This document shows positions 1 to 11,294 of a DNA stretch of 64,000 nucleotides, piece by piece. Under the pieces are notes generated by a model that worked only from the letters and a program-made list of their open reading frames with translations, was not told the DNA's origin and ran no database searches. Within the stretch, counting starts at the first letter, position 1. The number at the start of each line of letters is the position of its first letter. Source of the stretch: Cordilura impudica (lineage: Eukaryota; Arthropoda; Insecta; Diptera; Scathophagidae). The translations under genes were made by a program, and so were the position numbers. The DNA lies in the NCBI GenBank assembly GCA_963682025.1, contig OY821519.1:434001-498000 (forward strand), given 5' to 3'.

Positions 1-27
1 CCACAGATTAATAACAATATCACTAAA

Positions 28-112
28 ATTTGATTTAAGCTTATTTTCTATATCCAGCTCGGCAGCTCTATATAGTCGGTATAGACCGAATATAATTACC
101 TTACTTGTTCTA
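28..112 (+). repeat. 3' tail of a DINE-like interspersed repeat
   Basis: Matches the last part of the repeat seen in full at 3178-3969 and 45934-46718: a TTATTTTCTATATCCAG stretch, a degenerate palindrome around TATAGTCGGTATAGACCGAA, then CTTACTTGTT. Only the 3' end is in the window. Confidence 0.7.
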
Positions 113-289
113 TTTAAAGAAGCCAAAACGACTTTTTTTTATAATAAAATAAAACCAATAATTTCTGCATGTTGGTGGTATGTATTTCTGCAGAAAGGTG
201 CAGTCGTTGTAATTTTTGAAAGACCCAGATCTCCTAAAAAATACAAATATAGGGGATTTCATAACTATTATTATTTATTTTTACATTAT

Positions 290-618
290 TTTACTCTATA
301 CCGCTATGTGGTTAGGGTAGAATGACTTTGTGCTAATGTTTGCACAGATTTTTCTTAAATTTGGTTTGTATATGTTTTTGCGAGAAAGAAGTTACTTTAT
401 CAAATATGGTCAGGAACGGTGCATTTTTCGTCCTAGTCCTCATATAAATATATCATCCGCTATGAACTTTTTCAGATCTGCAGGTAAAAAATTACACCCA
501 GATTTGGTTTATGTTTGTTTTCTATACCCAATTAGTTGGATCTAAGACCATTTGTCTAAACTCATGGTATAAGGTGTCGCATAGTCGGTCTAGACCGACT
601 ATAATTTTATTCTGTTTT
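290..618 (+). repeat. Internally deleted DINE-like repeat
   Basis: Begins with the family's 5' motif (TATACCGCTATGTGGTTAGG, slightly diverged), then jumps straight to the 3' half (GCACAGATTTTTCTTAAATT) and ends with the palindrome GTCGGTCTAGACCGAC and an ATAATTTTATTCTGTTT tail. The middle, including the (GTCC)n tract, is missing. A 71-residue reading frame here is repeat sequence, not a gene. Confidence 0.8.
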
Positions 619-1498
619 TATTAATTTCGTTATCTTCATATGAACTCATTCTAAAAGCGAAAAATTTATTGTGAAATTAAAAATTTGAACATTTTCCAAA
701 AATTATTTTTGGTAGTACGCGAATTCTTAATCATAAATTTTTTGGTACGCGAGCCAAAGTTTGAAGAACCCTGGTTTATACCATGATTTACGATGTTGTT
801 GATGACCATGCAACTGATCATTTTGATTACAGCAGAAGCACGAGAATTTTTCTGTTTTATCACAGGTTAATGAAACAGTATGCCGCTTGATTACACCTGA
901 ATTATCGTACATATTTTATTTATTCTATTATTTTGTATTTTTTATAAAATATTTTTAAACTTTTAAAAAACAAACTATTATAATAGTTGTAAAAAATGTT
1001 TTCGCTTTATACACAGTTGTGTTCGAACCATATTTCGTCACGTCAAAAGAACAACTGAGTACAAATAAAATGAGTAAGACAACGAATAGCAATTCGCGAA
1101 GACCTGTGCATCGCATTCCTGTCATGAACACGACTTTGTCAAATACATAACAATGTAGAAAACAACGACAACAACAAATGAAGCAAAAAACATTAATAAA
1201 TGTAATAAAGAAATGTAAATAATAGCGTAAACTTATTTATAAATGTCAAAAAACTGGTTAATTAAGTACGGTAACATTAGCGATTCTAGGAGGATATAAG
1301 AATATCGTAGAAGAAAGCATATTTTCTAAAAATCACAACTACGTAATTATACTCATATGAATATTTATCTCGGCCAGATCATTGCAATTATCGTTTTAGA
1401 AAATTTCTACAACACAAGAAATTTTTGCAATGAAATATTGCACGTATTTATTTATTTTTCACGCACTTCTAACATAAAATGATTTAAATATAATACTA
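619..1498. other. AT-rich trio intron, nothing recognised
   Basis: No conserved coding segment, terminal inverted repeat or RNA gene was recognised. The only open frames are short and composition-driven. Confidence 0.6.
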
Positions 1499-1622
1499 GT
1501 AATAATAATAATAATAATAATTATAATAATAGTATTAGTAATAATAATAATAATTATAATAATAGTATTAGTAATAATAATAATAATTATAATAATATTA
1601 GTAAAAATAATAATAATAATAC
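1499..1622. repeat. AAT-rich minisatellite
   Basis: AAT/ATT trinucleotide runs organised into about four higher-order units of roughly 30-38 bp, each containing AATTATAATAATAGTATTAG or a shortened version. It looks like an AAT microsatellite that has itself been duplicated. Confidence 0.85.
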
Positions 1623-1720
1623 GCCGATAGCCCAAGTTGCTAGTGCTTTAAGTTTATTGTAATTTTATATTATAATGAATACCCAAATAAATAAATAAAT
1701 AAAAATAAATAATAATAATA
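1623..1720 (+). mobile_element. Possible 3' tail of a non-LTR retrotransposon
   Basis: A short GC-richer segment (CGCCGATAGCCCAAGTTGC) is followed by TTTATTGTAATTTTATATT and an (AATA)n tail, the layout of a heavily 5'-truncated LINE. No coding sequence remains, so the assignment rests on tail structure alone. Confidence 0.3.
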
Positions 1721-2697
1721 ATTAATTTAATGTTTATATTATTAATAGTTTTCTTTATAATTTGCCATCGAACATTTTAAAATTCAAAACCAATGAACTT
1801 AGAGGTGAAACAGTTTAAAGTGTGTTTTTTGTTTTGTTTATTTTTTTTTTTTTCAAATGTTTTAATATTGTAAATATACTATGTAGCTCATGGTTTTGTT
1901 AAATTTTTATTATTTGTTTAGTTTTCGTATTGTTTTTGAATTTTCTGTATGAGTAATACAAAAATAACTTATCAGGAATATGGGTAGTATTAATGAACTC
2001 AATTTATAGCGTATAACCAAGATAAAACCGCACGGTGGTGTTGATTTAAAAACAATTTTTAATATTATAGAGAAAGACTAAGGCAGCTTTCAGTAGGTGA
2101 AAGTGGTGTGCGTTACCATTTCTTTCAAAAAATATACATATAAATTTTGTTCCAAATATAAAATTTTACATGCCCTAGCCCAAAAAAAGCCATAAAAAAT
2201 ATTAAGAAAAGTAATCACTTTTTCGCTGCTGTCAAAGGAGTTTCCGCACCAAACGCATTGTAATTTAGTCTATATTTTTTTAATTTGATTTAAAATATTT
2301 TTCACATATAAAAATACTTTTAACTTAGAAGCAAATGCATTTTTTGTCGTTTACAATATTTCTTTTAACAAACGTTTATTGTTTTTGTTAATAGTTGTTT
2401 GAACAGTGCTTTTGAGTATTTTTTAAAGTGCTTTCAGTTGTGCTTTTTCCAAATAACCATAAAAAAAAGTTTACAAAGCGTATTCCACATACGCAAGTTC
2501 ACCAACTTTCAACTTTTTCAAGCATTATATGCCTCATATGCTAATCTTTGGTTCAGGTCTAAGTATACCATGAAAGTATGTAAGAACTGTTACTTCTTTA
2601 CTAGAGATTGCATTTATTTTATTTCACATGTTTCCAAGATAAGGGGTATTTATGTCGCTAACGTCTTTATCGCTGTCATGCTGGCTAGCTACTAATC
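1721..2697. other. AT-rich trio intron, nothing recognised
   Basis: Poly-T and AATA-rich DNA. The 98-residue frame at 2399-2695 resembles no family I know and has the composition of the surrounding intron. Confidence 0.55.
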
Positions 2698-3070
2698 TAT
2701 AATATTAATAGGCTAGGCGATTTCTTGTGACTGATGTTTTGTTCTACCGTTTTATCCCGATTATGACCAAACGTATATTATTTGAAAGGTATTTCTTTTT
2801 AGCCAACTTGCAGATTTACAGATTTTAAAATTTTTTCCTATATTTTGAGTAAATTGCATTTAAAGTTGCTACTAACACATACATAAAGTTATACAATGCT
2901 ATGTGTGTGTTTATTAAATTTGTTCTTGTGTTTGTAATAAAAATGAGTTTCTTTTGTGTTGATTAGTGAATTGGCTATAATTGATTAGCATACTTTTAGG
3001 GTCTTTATTTAATGAAAAAATAAAATTTCCTAGAATTTGCGCTCGAATTTCGAGGGCTGGAATCTGCTAG
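2698..3070 (+). mobile_element. Non-autonomous Helitron-like element, 3' end
   Basis: The last 40 bases form an imperfect hairpin around GCTCGAATTTCGAGGGC followed by CTAG and a host T, the classic Helitron 3' terminus. About 370 bp upstream match, in inverse orientation, 20709-21030: shared words include CCAAACGTATATTATTTGAA and GTTGCTACTAACACATACAT. The 5' boundary is set only by where similarity starts. Confidence 0.6.
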
Positions 3071-3177
3071 TTTATGTTAAGGCGGTTTGCCCAAATAATT
3101 TTATTATAAACCAACTGATTTAATTTCTTAATTTTTTCAAATCATTTTCGTGTACAAAAATTAAAATTAACGTTTTT

Positions 3178-3969
3178 ATACCCTATACCACTATGTGGTT
3201 TGGGTATAATGACTTTGTGCTGCTGTTTGTAACAACCAAAAATATTTGACCTAGACCCATCTTTAATTATACCGATCGAATCATAATTACTTTCTGAGTT
3301 GATTTAACAATGTCCATCCGTCCGTCCGTCCGTCCGCCCGTCCGTCTGTGTGTCCATGTAAACTTTGTAATCAAACTGCAGGTCGCAAATATGAATATAT
3401 TTTGATGAAATTTGGTATATAAGCTTTTATCGGCCATGGGATGAACGCTATTGAAATTGGTGAGAATCGGTCCATGTTCAGACCTAGCCCCCATACAAAT
3501 TACCCATATGAAATCGACATAAATTGCCATAAGATCCAAATTGTCATATAGATCTTACTCAAATTGGGTTTGTATGCGTTCATTACATCCATTAATGAGT
3601 AGTCCAAAAATGATCCCTTTGGCCACATATAGAGCTGCTTCCCGATCTTCACTTAAATCTATTAAAAAACAAAAAATATTGCACTGATTCTTCTCAAATT
3701 TTGTTTGTATATATTTTTGCAAAATACAAGAGACTTTACCAAACATGATCAGGATCGGTCCATTTTTGGACCTAGTCCCTATAAAGATATAGCATCCGAT
3801 ATGAACTTTTTCATATCTGCAGCCAAAAAAATTAATAAAAATCCCACTCAAATTTGGTTTTTGCTTATTTTCTATGTCCAGTTAGTTGGGCCTAAGAGAT
3901 AGGGTTTCTAAACGCATAGTATAGGGTATCGTATAGTCGTCTAGACCGACTATAATTTTCTTACTTGTT
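3178..3969 (+). repeat. Full-length DINE-1/Helentron-like repeat
   Basis: Starts at TATACCCTATACCACTATGT and ends at the palindrome (one base short here: GTCGTCTAGACCGAC) plus TTCTTACTTGTT. A (GTCC)n microsatellite lies near 3311-3347. It shares rare variants with the copy at 45934-46718 (AACAACCAAAAATATTTG, GAGTTGATTTAACAATGTCC), so the two belong to one subfamily. The 3' stem-loop and internal microsatellite resemble fly DINE-1 elements; the family name is inferred. Confidence 0.75.
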
Positions 3970-4127
3970 AACCTTAAATTAAATAAAAATAAAACGTAAT
4001 TAAAATTAATATGAAAAATACTTCAGAGTACAGAACTAATTTTAGCTGCTTGCTAATTTACATATATATAAATAATGTTTAACCCTTAATTCAATGGATT
4101 TAAAAATAATTAACTTTAAAGTAAAAA

Positions 4128-4313
4128 CTAAATATCTTCTTGATCAGTTTCAGGTAGTGAATCTTTAATAGCTTCATTGTATTTTAAATTTAAAAATTCG
4201 TTGTGAAGTCTTACAGGTATTGTGTTGTTATCACAAAGTGTTTTTAAATCTTTGTATTTTTTTAAAGAAAGTTTTAATAAATTATCATACAAACGTAAAG
4301 GTTCACTTGCCAT
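4128..4313 (-). pseudogene. Small ORF remnant, probably transposon-derived
   Basis: A 61-residue frame that ends in an acidic tail (LPETDQEDI) and stops naturally. It begins SEPLRLYDNLLKLS and has a KKYKDLKTLC segment. The pattern of a Tyr/Leu-rich helix, a Lys-Tyr-x-Asp-Leu segment and an acidic terminus resembles the C-terminus of uncharacterised multi-copy arthropod proteins of transposon origin. No longer frame continues upstream, so it is a fragment. I cannot name the family. It could be chance, but its composition is less AT-driven than neighbouring frames. Confidence 0.35.
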
Positions 4314-5523
4314 TAAAGCAGTTATACGTGTTGATCGTCCGAGTTAAGATTCATGATAGGATTATTTTTTTCTAAAGAAGCAATGACGGAAAATTTATTT
4401 TTATTGATGAGGGGAACATAGCTTGAGAAAATGTTTTTCAATCTTTGAAATCAAAATTATTCATTATAACGCTTTCATAACTCGCTTTTTTTTAATTCGT
4501 TTCCTATAGTTTTAAGACACTTCAATGAAGTAGACCAAATAATTTTTAGATACACATGGTTTGAACTATTTATTACGAGTAATTTATATCGTGCTATGTG
4601 AAATTCGTTAATAATGACACAGACAAAAAGGATTTTTCAATATTGTTATTTTTTGGTTCTATTCTTTTAATTGGTCAACATCCTATCCTTCTCCTATCGG
4701 TATTCACAATGAAAATATTTGTGTCAATTTAAACTACTGCGATTCTAATCCCATAATCTTACCAGAGTTTTATAAAAAAAATCGACACCGAATACTCATA
4801 AGGGTTAATGTTAGTAATAGTTTAATTTTTAGTATTATTATTATTATTATTTTTGTTCAATTTTTCTTTTTCATAGTTTTAAGTACTAACCGAGATGCAC
4901 TATACTACGAGTATACTTCAGCAAACAGCACTGATTCAGCATTTGTTTATATATTTCATTGTAATTTTTTTATTGTAGTCTCAATAAAATAAATTTGAAA
5001 TTGAAATTTGGTTCTATTCATTTATCACCCCGATATGATAAATTATTATCATAAATAGAAATAGCTTTTTCTTTTGAATTTTTTAACTTTATATTATCAA
5101 AATATACATAATTTTAATTTTTGTTTTATACGTAATATACGTACATATATATTTATGAGAGTGGATTGTTCTAATTTATTAATTGACAATTAAGGCTTGC
5201 AAATTGACAAATGTTTAATCAAAATAAATAAATTATTCTGACTTAAATGAGCTAAAACACGGTGCGTCCACCGAAAGTCTATCGTTAGCTTGCGTAAAAT
5301 CAGGCTTTAAATTATACTACCAACATTTATTTGGAATCCGTACGAAGCCCAAACAAATCTATGATTTTAGCGCCAATGTGAATTCGATCTAATTGTGTTG
5401 GTTAAAGATGGCAGCAGAATTCGGATTTTTAGGATTCTCAATTTTATAATCTTAAAACTTAAGGTATATCGTGAAGATAGAAATGTGCTTCACTTCTGAA
5501 GTGAATTTCAGATATTGCTTTTG
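4314..5523. other. AT-rich trio intron, nothing recognised
   Basis: Contains a short ATT run near 4833-4851 and an A/T-rich segment ending TCAATAAAATAAATTTGAAA near 4980-5000 that could be an old retroposon tail. No conserved coding sequence. Confidence 0.5.
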
Positions 5524-5524
5524 A

Positions 5525-6150
5525 TACCCTATACCATGCGTTTAGAGAATTGGTCTTTGGTCCAACTAATTGGATATATAAAATAAGCATAAACCAAATC
5601 TGCGTGGAATTTATATAAATTTTTTTTCCTGTAGATCCGAAAAAGTTCATATCGAATGCTATATGGGGACTACGTCGAAAAATGGACCGATCCTGATTAT
5701 ATGTTTTTTGCAAGAACATATACAAACCAAATTTGAGAAAAATCTGTGCAATATTTTTGTTTTTGTTAGATTTAAGTGAAGATCCGATATCAGCTTATAT
5801 GGGGGCTATGACTAAAAATTGTCCTACAGGGTTTATTTTTGGACTACTGATAAATGAATGTAATAAACATACATAACCCCAATTTGACCGTGATCTATAT
5901 GATAATTTGGATATTATGACAATTTAGGTCGATATCATAGGGGTCATTTGTATGGGGACTAGGTCTGAACATGTACCGATTTTCACCAATTTCAATAGCG
6001 TTCGTCCTATGGCTGACTACGACCTATAGTTTGATTACAAGGTTTACATGGACACACAGACGGACAGACGTACGGACGGACATCGCTAAATCGACTCAGA
6101 ATGTGATTCTTAGTCGAAAGATATAATAAAAGATTGGTCTACCTCAAATA
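5525..6150 (-). repeat. DINE-like repeat, minus strand, both ends truncated
   Basis: Reverse-complement match to the family body. It lacks the terminal palindrome at its 3' end (which would lie near 5525) and the first bases at its 5' end (near 6150). The GTCC-type tract appears as GGACAGACGTACGGACGGAC near 6061-6080. Confidence 0.75.
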
Positions 6151-6374
6151 TAATATTTTCGCCAAAAAAAAATTTATATCCCTAAGGTATATATTTTTCA
6201 ATTAAATTAATAAATTCCATGTGGCAATGCAAGAGCAAAAGCAATTGTAAAATTGATTGCCGCAAAGTCAAAAATGGAAAAATTAAGAAGGTATTTTTTT
6301 TATTAATTTAAAAAATGTTGATGGAGCGGAAGTGGTGGTGAGAGTAGACTTTATTGTTCAAAATGCCAGAAATA

Positions 6375-6878
6375 CTAGGGCGGATCAATAAGTCCGTGAC
6401 TTTTCGAACTCGTAGTTATATGAAATGCAACACTGATCCCATCAAGTACCACCTGTTAATAAACTACTGTAAAATTTTGAGCCAGTTCCGTCATTTACTT
6501 TGCGTTTAACAGCTGTTCAAAACATACAACCTCGTGGTTTTTTTTTTTTAATGGAAAAAAGTAAATTTCGAGTGCTCATTAAACATTATTTTTTGCGAAA
6601 AAAATCCGTCAATCAAACCAAGGAAAAGCTTGATAAATACTGTGGGGACTCTGCACCATCGATTTCAATGGTAAAAAAGTGGTTTACTGACTTTAGTTGT
6701 GGTCGCACAAATACAAATGACGCTGAACGTTCTGGACGGCCAATTGAGGTCAATACACCCGAAAATGTCGAAAAAATCCACGATATGGTGTCGGCCGATC
6801 GAAGAGTAAAAGAATGTGAGATTGTTGAAGCTAGAGACAATTCATTCTAAAAGTCACGGACTTATTTATCCACCCTCG
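6375..6878 (+). mobile_element. Mariner deletion derivative keeping the N-terminal transposase
   Basis: Terminal inverted repeats CTAGGGCGGATCAATAAGTC and (reverse complement) CGAGGGTGGATAAATAAGTC bound 504 bp. TA dinucleotides flank at 6373-6374 and 6879-6880, as for Tc1/mariner insertions. A frame from the ATG at 6551 encodes about 95 residues of a mariner N-terminus: helix-turn-helix pairs (FRVLIKHYFLRKKSVNQ; SISMVKKWFTDF) and the conserved SGRPIEV linker. It then joins abruptly to the 3' inverted repeat, so the DD34D catalytic domain is missing. The copy at 26981-27494 retains the opposite end of the gene. Confidence 0.88.
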
Positions 6879-8148
6879 TATGTATTCAAAGGTACTTACC
6901 ATATCGAACTACGCGATTGCTATTGAAATTAAAAAATCAAAAAATTTTGTGTAAAATGTATTATCGCAGCTGTCGTCTTTATGAACAACAACTAACAAAA
7001 TAGCAATTACTTTATCATGGATAATGATTAAAAACTTCAGAATTTTCCCAAACAATGTCTTGTTTGGCACCATAATTGGTAATATTTATAGAGAGGAATA
7101 CTTTAAAAATTGCCATTTATAAAGTCTCATACCACTAAACTGTTGTTTTAAATGGTACAGAAACAGAGGCATCGATTTATCTCACAACAATACAGTTAAT
7201 CTAATTGTCCCAAATTTGACCAGTAGGGTAATATTGTTCAATTATCAAGTGGATGATGATCTCGGGATTTTGCAGATTTTGCAGACATAACTCCATGCAG
7301 CCGCTTAGAGATTTCGTTTATTAAAAGCGATTTTATTGAATTTTTTGGATTTCTTGAAAATCCTAAAAACGGCAGAAGTGTGTATAGTTTAAGCACATTT
7401 CAACAGTATTTCGGCGTACCCTTAAAAAAATATTTTGAAAAAACATTACACTCTTCGACATTTGCATTTTTAGTTAATTTTTTTAATTCTCAGCGTAACT
7501 AGAAAATATGATATTTTTACAAGAAATTAGCATTACTAACTTTTTAGTGCACGGCGCACAGTGAGCCGAATAGCAACTGTTCCGTTCAAATTACTCTACA
7601 CCCCACATAGTTCAACTGTTTGAGCTGGGGGTTTTTTCAATAATACTTTTAAAAAATCCTTCCACCATATAAAATACAAAATTTTGAAAAAAGCGTATAA
7701 AAATATTTATTCTTTTTTTTTAATTTTTACACTGTCTGTTTATAAATTGAAACCAGTCCGACTTAAATTGTGGCATCGGTGTAATACTTCCCGGCTGATA
7801 TTGACCACTTTCTATACAAATGTGTAAATATATGGACATAGTTTACTTAAAATGTCAAAAGATTACGACAATAATTGTGCTGTTAGAGAACTACTATTCG
7901 GAAAATATCAGGCAGTTTCCATTAAAATATATAAAACCTAGCAGTATACCCTCTACGTTATTATATTAATTATTTAAAACATAATAATATTAAGAAATAT
8001 AGGAATGTATATGAGGTTTTCAAGAATTGTATGATCGAAAGCAGCCTTAGTCAACCTATTGACATAAAGTGAGTCCACTGCTTAAACATATGTAACATCT
8101 TAAAAAAAGTGAACTGAAGTAATGCATTTTTGTTAAAAACAGAGAGTG
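6879..8148. other. AT-rich trio intron, nothing recognised
   Basis: No reading frame over 60 codons with recognisable content, no clear inverted repeats and no RNA gene seen. Confidence 0.55.
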
Positions 8149-8279
8149 ACAATACAATGGAAACTTTTAACTAAATATTTTCTTGACGACTTGGACTATC
8201 AATACCGAAAAATTTGATCATAAAATTAAAAAGGAAAAAAAAGTAACAAAACTTAAAAGTATTAGTATTTATGCTGTTG

Positions 8280-8920
8280 ACAAAACAATGGAAACCTTTA
8301 CTATACAATAACACTGTGGATTAAATGATGGTCATGGTCTTGGGGATGGATGATTCTTATACCAAACAATTGTTTTAGGTCATTATAGTTAAACCCTCAA
8401 AGCGTTTGGTGTGGGTATAAGCAAATTTTATAGCTGTTTAAATATTTAATTTTTTCGCCAACACTATTCGCGATTCCAGTATTCTAATGTGTTCATGTGT
8501 AATTTACCAGACGATTTTTTCTGATATCAGTGGTTTCCTCACAGGACGATAACAACCAAGATCAGCATCAATTGCTTGTCGGAAAACAGTTCGAGCACAT
8601 AGTTTTACTGTCAGATTGTTAACGACCACTTTAAGTAAAATTAAATTTATTGATATTCTTTTGTTTACGACCAGCACGAAAGTCATCTATTATTCTGGTT
8701 TTTAATTCTTCATAAAACTTTATTCTTGCCATTATTTTATAATAATTGAAAGAAAACGTCAGAACCAATATATATTAAAATAACGTTTAAAATTTTTTAA
8801 ATTTTCTTTCACACCTTCTGCTATTTTTATTGTTTTAATCAACTCTGGTAAAGAAGTTTAAAAGTTTCATCTGTTTTGGCATCACTAAAAAAAAATATTT
8901 TTGTAAAAGTTTCCAATGTA
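8280..8920 (-). mobile_element. Degenerate Tc1-like element
   Basis: Inverted words ACAATGGAAACCTTT (near 8284) and AAAAGTTTCCAATGTATTT (near 8905) bracket a minus-strand fragment of a Tc1-type transposase N-terminus at 8505-8732. A similar word (ACAATGGAAACTTTT) lies at 8154-8168. The fragment opens MARIKFYEELKT, has a basic AGRKQKN linker and, in another frame stretch, the paired-like motif around GCYRPVRKPLISEK. The catalytic domain is absent. Boundaries are approximate. Confidence 0.55.
8505..8732 (-). pseudogene. Tc1-like transposase N-terminal fragment
   Basis: Reads from an ATG at about 8732 leftward. ARTVFRQAIDADLGCYRPVRKPLISEK matches the second helix-turn-helix and following linker of Tc1-family transposases (a 'tRPvrKPlLs' pattern). 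Roughly 75 of the usual 340-350 residues remain and the frame is broken near 8690, so this is a dead remnant. It lies inside the 3'-most trio intron in the window and is unrelated to that gene. Confidence 0.55.
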
Positions 8921-9320
8921 TTTCCTCCTACTCTATTTAAGTACCAATTTTTTATTCATATTAGATTCGAAAATTATTAAAATTATAAAGATCAAAAATA
9001 AGATTTAGTTATAAAAATAAATCTATATATTAATACGTGAAGGTAAATTTTTAGTTCCCTTTTTAAGCAATATGCGACCACGGAGAAGTGTGAAAATTGG
9101 CATAGTTATAGTTCACATGGAGGAGAAGCTGAGAATGATAAAATTTAGGTTTAATCTGTCTTAAAAATATATTAAATTAAATAAAATAAAATATTTATAA
9201 TAATTCGTTACACCCTGTTAATGCGAATGATTTAAATTATATAGCAGACGCTCTGTGTTAAATTGTGAACTGCTAAAATTGATTAACATACCTTTAGATA
9301 TTCATAAATTTTTTACATAG

Positions 9321-9717
9321 CGCACCTGTACCTCTAAAGTGAGTCAACACAAAATTTAAAAATTTTCAGTAGAGGCAAAAAACGGTTTTTTTAATATTTA
9401 CTATAAAATTTAAAAACAGTTGTTTCATTGTAAAAAATTGCGAATAATAAGTATACAACAGTAGTTGTTTTTGCTATTTTTTAGTGTTCAGCAAAAATAA
9501 CAATTCTCTTGGGTGGAATTCAAAATATGTCTTTTTACTGGATTCTAAAGAAGCTACTCTTATAACACAAAGAGGGTTACAACTGTATTTTTTTTGCGAA
9601 AGGCTAGAAAAATCGATGTAAGATTTTTACACTGAATAGATATAACCACTGTGTATCGTTTTCTTGCAAAAAGTGAAAATTGAAAAATTTTGAGTTGACT
9701 CAGGTTGTACAGGTGCG
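9321..9717. mobile_element. MITE with ~50-bp inverted repeats
   Basis: Left end CGCACCTGTACCTCTAAAGT and right end (reverse complement) CGCACCTGTACAACCTGAGT continue as an imperfect inverted repeat for about 50 bp, including GAGTCAACACAAAATTT versus GAGTCAACTCAAAATTT. Length is 397 bp with no coding capacity. No clear target duplication is visible, so the superfamily is undetermined. Confidence 0.8.
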
Positions 9718-9756
9718 ATATATAGATTAAAAAAATTTGGAAGACAAAAATTGAAT

Positions 9757-9813
9757 GAAAAAATAATATTTCCTAGAATTTGCACTCGAATTTCGACTGT
9801 TGGGCTAAACTAG
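9757..9813 (+). mobile_element. Helitron-like 3' end remnant
   Basis: AATATTTCCTAGAATTTGCA, the hairpin-forming GCACTCGAATTTCGACTG and a terminal CTAG match the ends at 2698-3070 and 20709-21030. Only the tail is clearly related. Confidence 0.5.
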
Positions 9814-10206
9814 TGTTAAATTAATATACAAGATACATTTAAAAACAATTTAATAATAAATTAAAATAATATTGACAATATAAGCTACTAATCATGAATA
9901 TTCGTAAACAAATGCGTTTAAAATAGACTGCATTATTTTTAATGAATATTAATAATGAATATAAAACAGGTAGAAAGATTTAGCTTCAGTTAAACATATA
10001 ATATAACTAAAATTATGCAAATTTGATGTCATATAAACAAGTTAAGTTAAAAAGTTCAGATGGTTTCTAGAAGTATAAAAATATCTCTTTGCATATATAG
10101 CTTAATGTGGAAAGGATATAAGGATATAACTCAAGTATGCGTTTCTCTACATGGGAAGGAAAAAATTTATTAAACTTAACAACTTTGGATATACCAACTA
10201 TTTATT
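9814..10206. other. AT-rich trio intron, nothing recognised
   Basis: AAT-rich DNA without a coding or repeat signature I can name. Confidence 0.5.
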
Positions 10207-10971
10207 ATAGCCTGACCACTTAGTGGTATGTGTTTGTAGCTACCAAAAATATTTGCCCAAGACCAATATTTTATTACATCGATCGACTCAGAATCATATT
10301 CTGAATCGATTTAGCGATGTCCGTCCGTCTGTGGAAACCTTGTAATCAAACTACAGCTCGCAAATACGAATATATTTTGATGAAATTTGATATATGAGCT
10401 TGTACCATAGGACGAACGCTGTTGAAATTGGTGAAGATGGGTCCATGATCAGACCAAGTCCCCATTCAAATGACCCCTATGAGATCGACTTATCTTGCAA
10501 TACGATCCAAATTATTTATTTATTTATTTATTTTTTTATTATCAAATAGATCCCAGTCAAATGGGGTTTGTTTGTGTTTATTACATCCATTAATCAGTAT
10601 TCTAAAAATTAACACTGTATGATAATTCTTAGTCATAGCCCCCATATAAAGCTTCCCCGATCTTCAATTAAACTTATTAGAAAATAAAAATATTGCACAG
10701 ACTTTTCTCAAATGTCTCAAATATGTTTTTGCAAAAAATAAGTGACTTTACCAATTATGGTTGGAATCAGTCTATTTTTCGACCTAGTCCCCATATAAAT
10801 ATAGCATACGATATGGACTTTTTCAGATCAGCAGGCAAAAAATTAATAAAACTTCCATTCAGATTTAGTTTATGCTTATTTTCTAACCCCAATTAGTTGA
10901 TCCTAAGACCAATTATCTAAAGGCATGGTATAGGGTATCGGTCTAGACCGGCTATAATTTTCTCACTTGTT
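10207..10971 (+). repeat. DINE-like repeat, plus strand
   Basis: Runs from a diverged 5' end (AGCCTGACCACTTAGTGGTA) to GGTCTAGACCGGC and TCTCACTTGTT. An (ATTT)n run, about 25 bp near 10514-10540, interrupts the body and has expanded inside this copy. Confidence 0.8.
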
Positions 10972-11294
10972 TTTTTTTTTTTTTTTAAGAAAATGTATTT
11001 TCAAATGAAAATTTACCAGTTAAAAAGGAGCAGTTTTCCCATTTTTGGCCAAATTAAAAAAAAAAATATTCTTGCCCGATGTTTGTGTCTCTGGTGGAAT
11101 CTATAAATTTCATATTCCTAAATTATAGTACTTTATGAAGATATAAAACCGTACTCTTACACTTACGGGCCGTTTTTACCCCCCCCCCTCCCTTTTTTTT
11201 AACTTTTTTACCCCCTTAATGTATGAATTTTTAAAAATCCCTTCTTTGTCAATCTTTACGCGATGATAAATCAGTCACGCAACTCTTTTATATA
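10972..11294. other. Poly-T, poly-C tract and AT-rich DNA
   Basis: Holds a long T run at the 3' edge of the repeat and a pyrimidine stretch near 11178-11202 with nine or ten consecutive C followed by CTCCC and T. No gene or named element. Confidence 0.6.

Noticed and set aside
3267..3851. Minus-strand frames of 90 and 98 residues (and equivalents at 40642-41183 and 46061-46599)
   Set aside because: They recur in every DINE-like copy with the same residues and arise from the non-coding repeat, including the GTCC tract read as Arg/Thr/Asp repeats.
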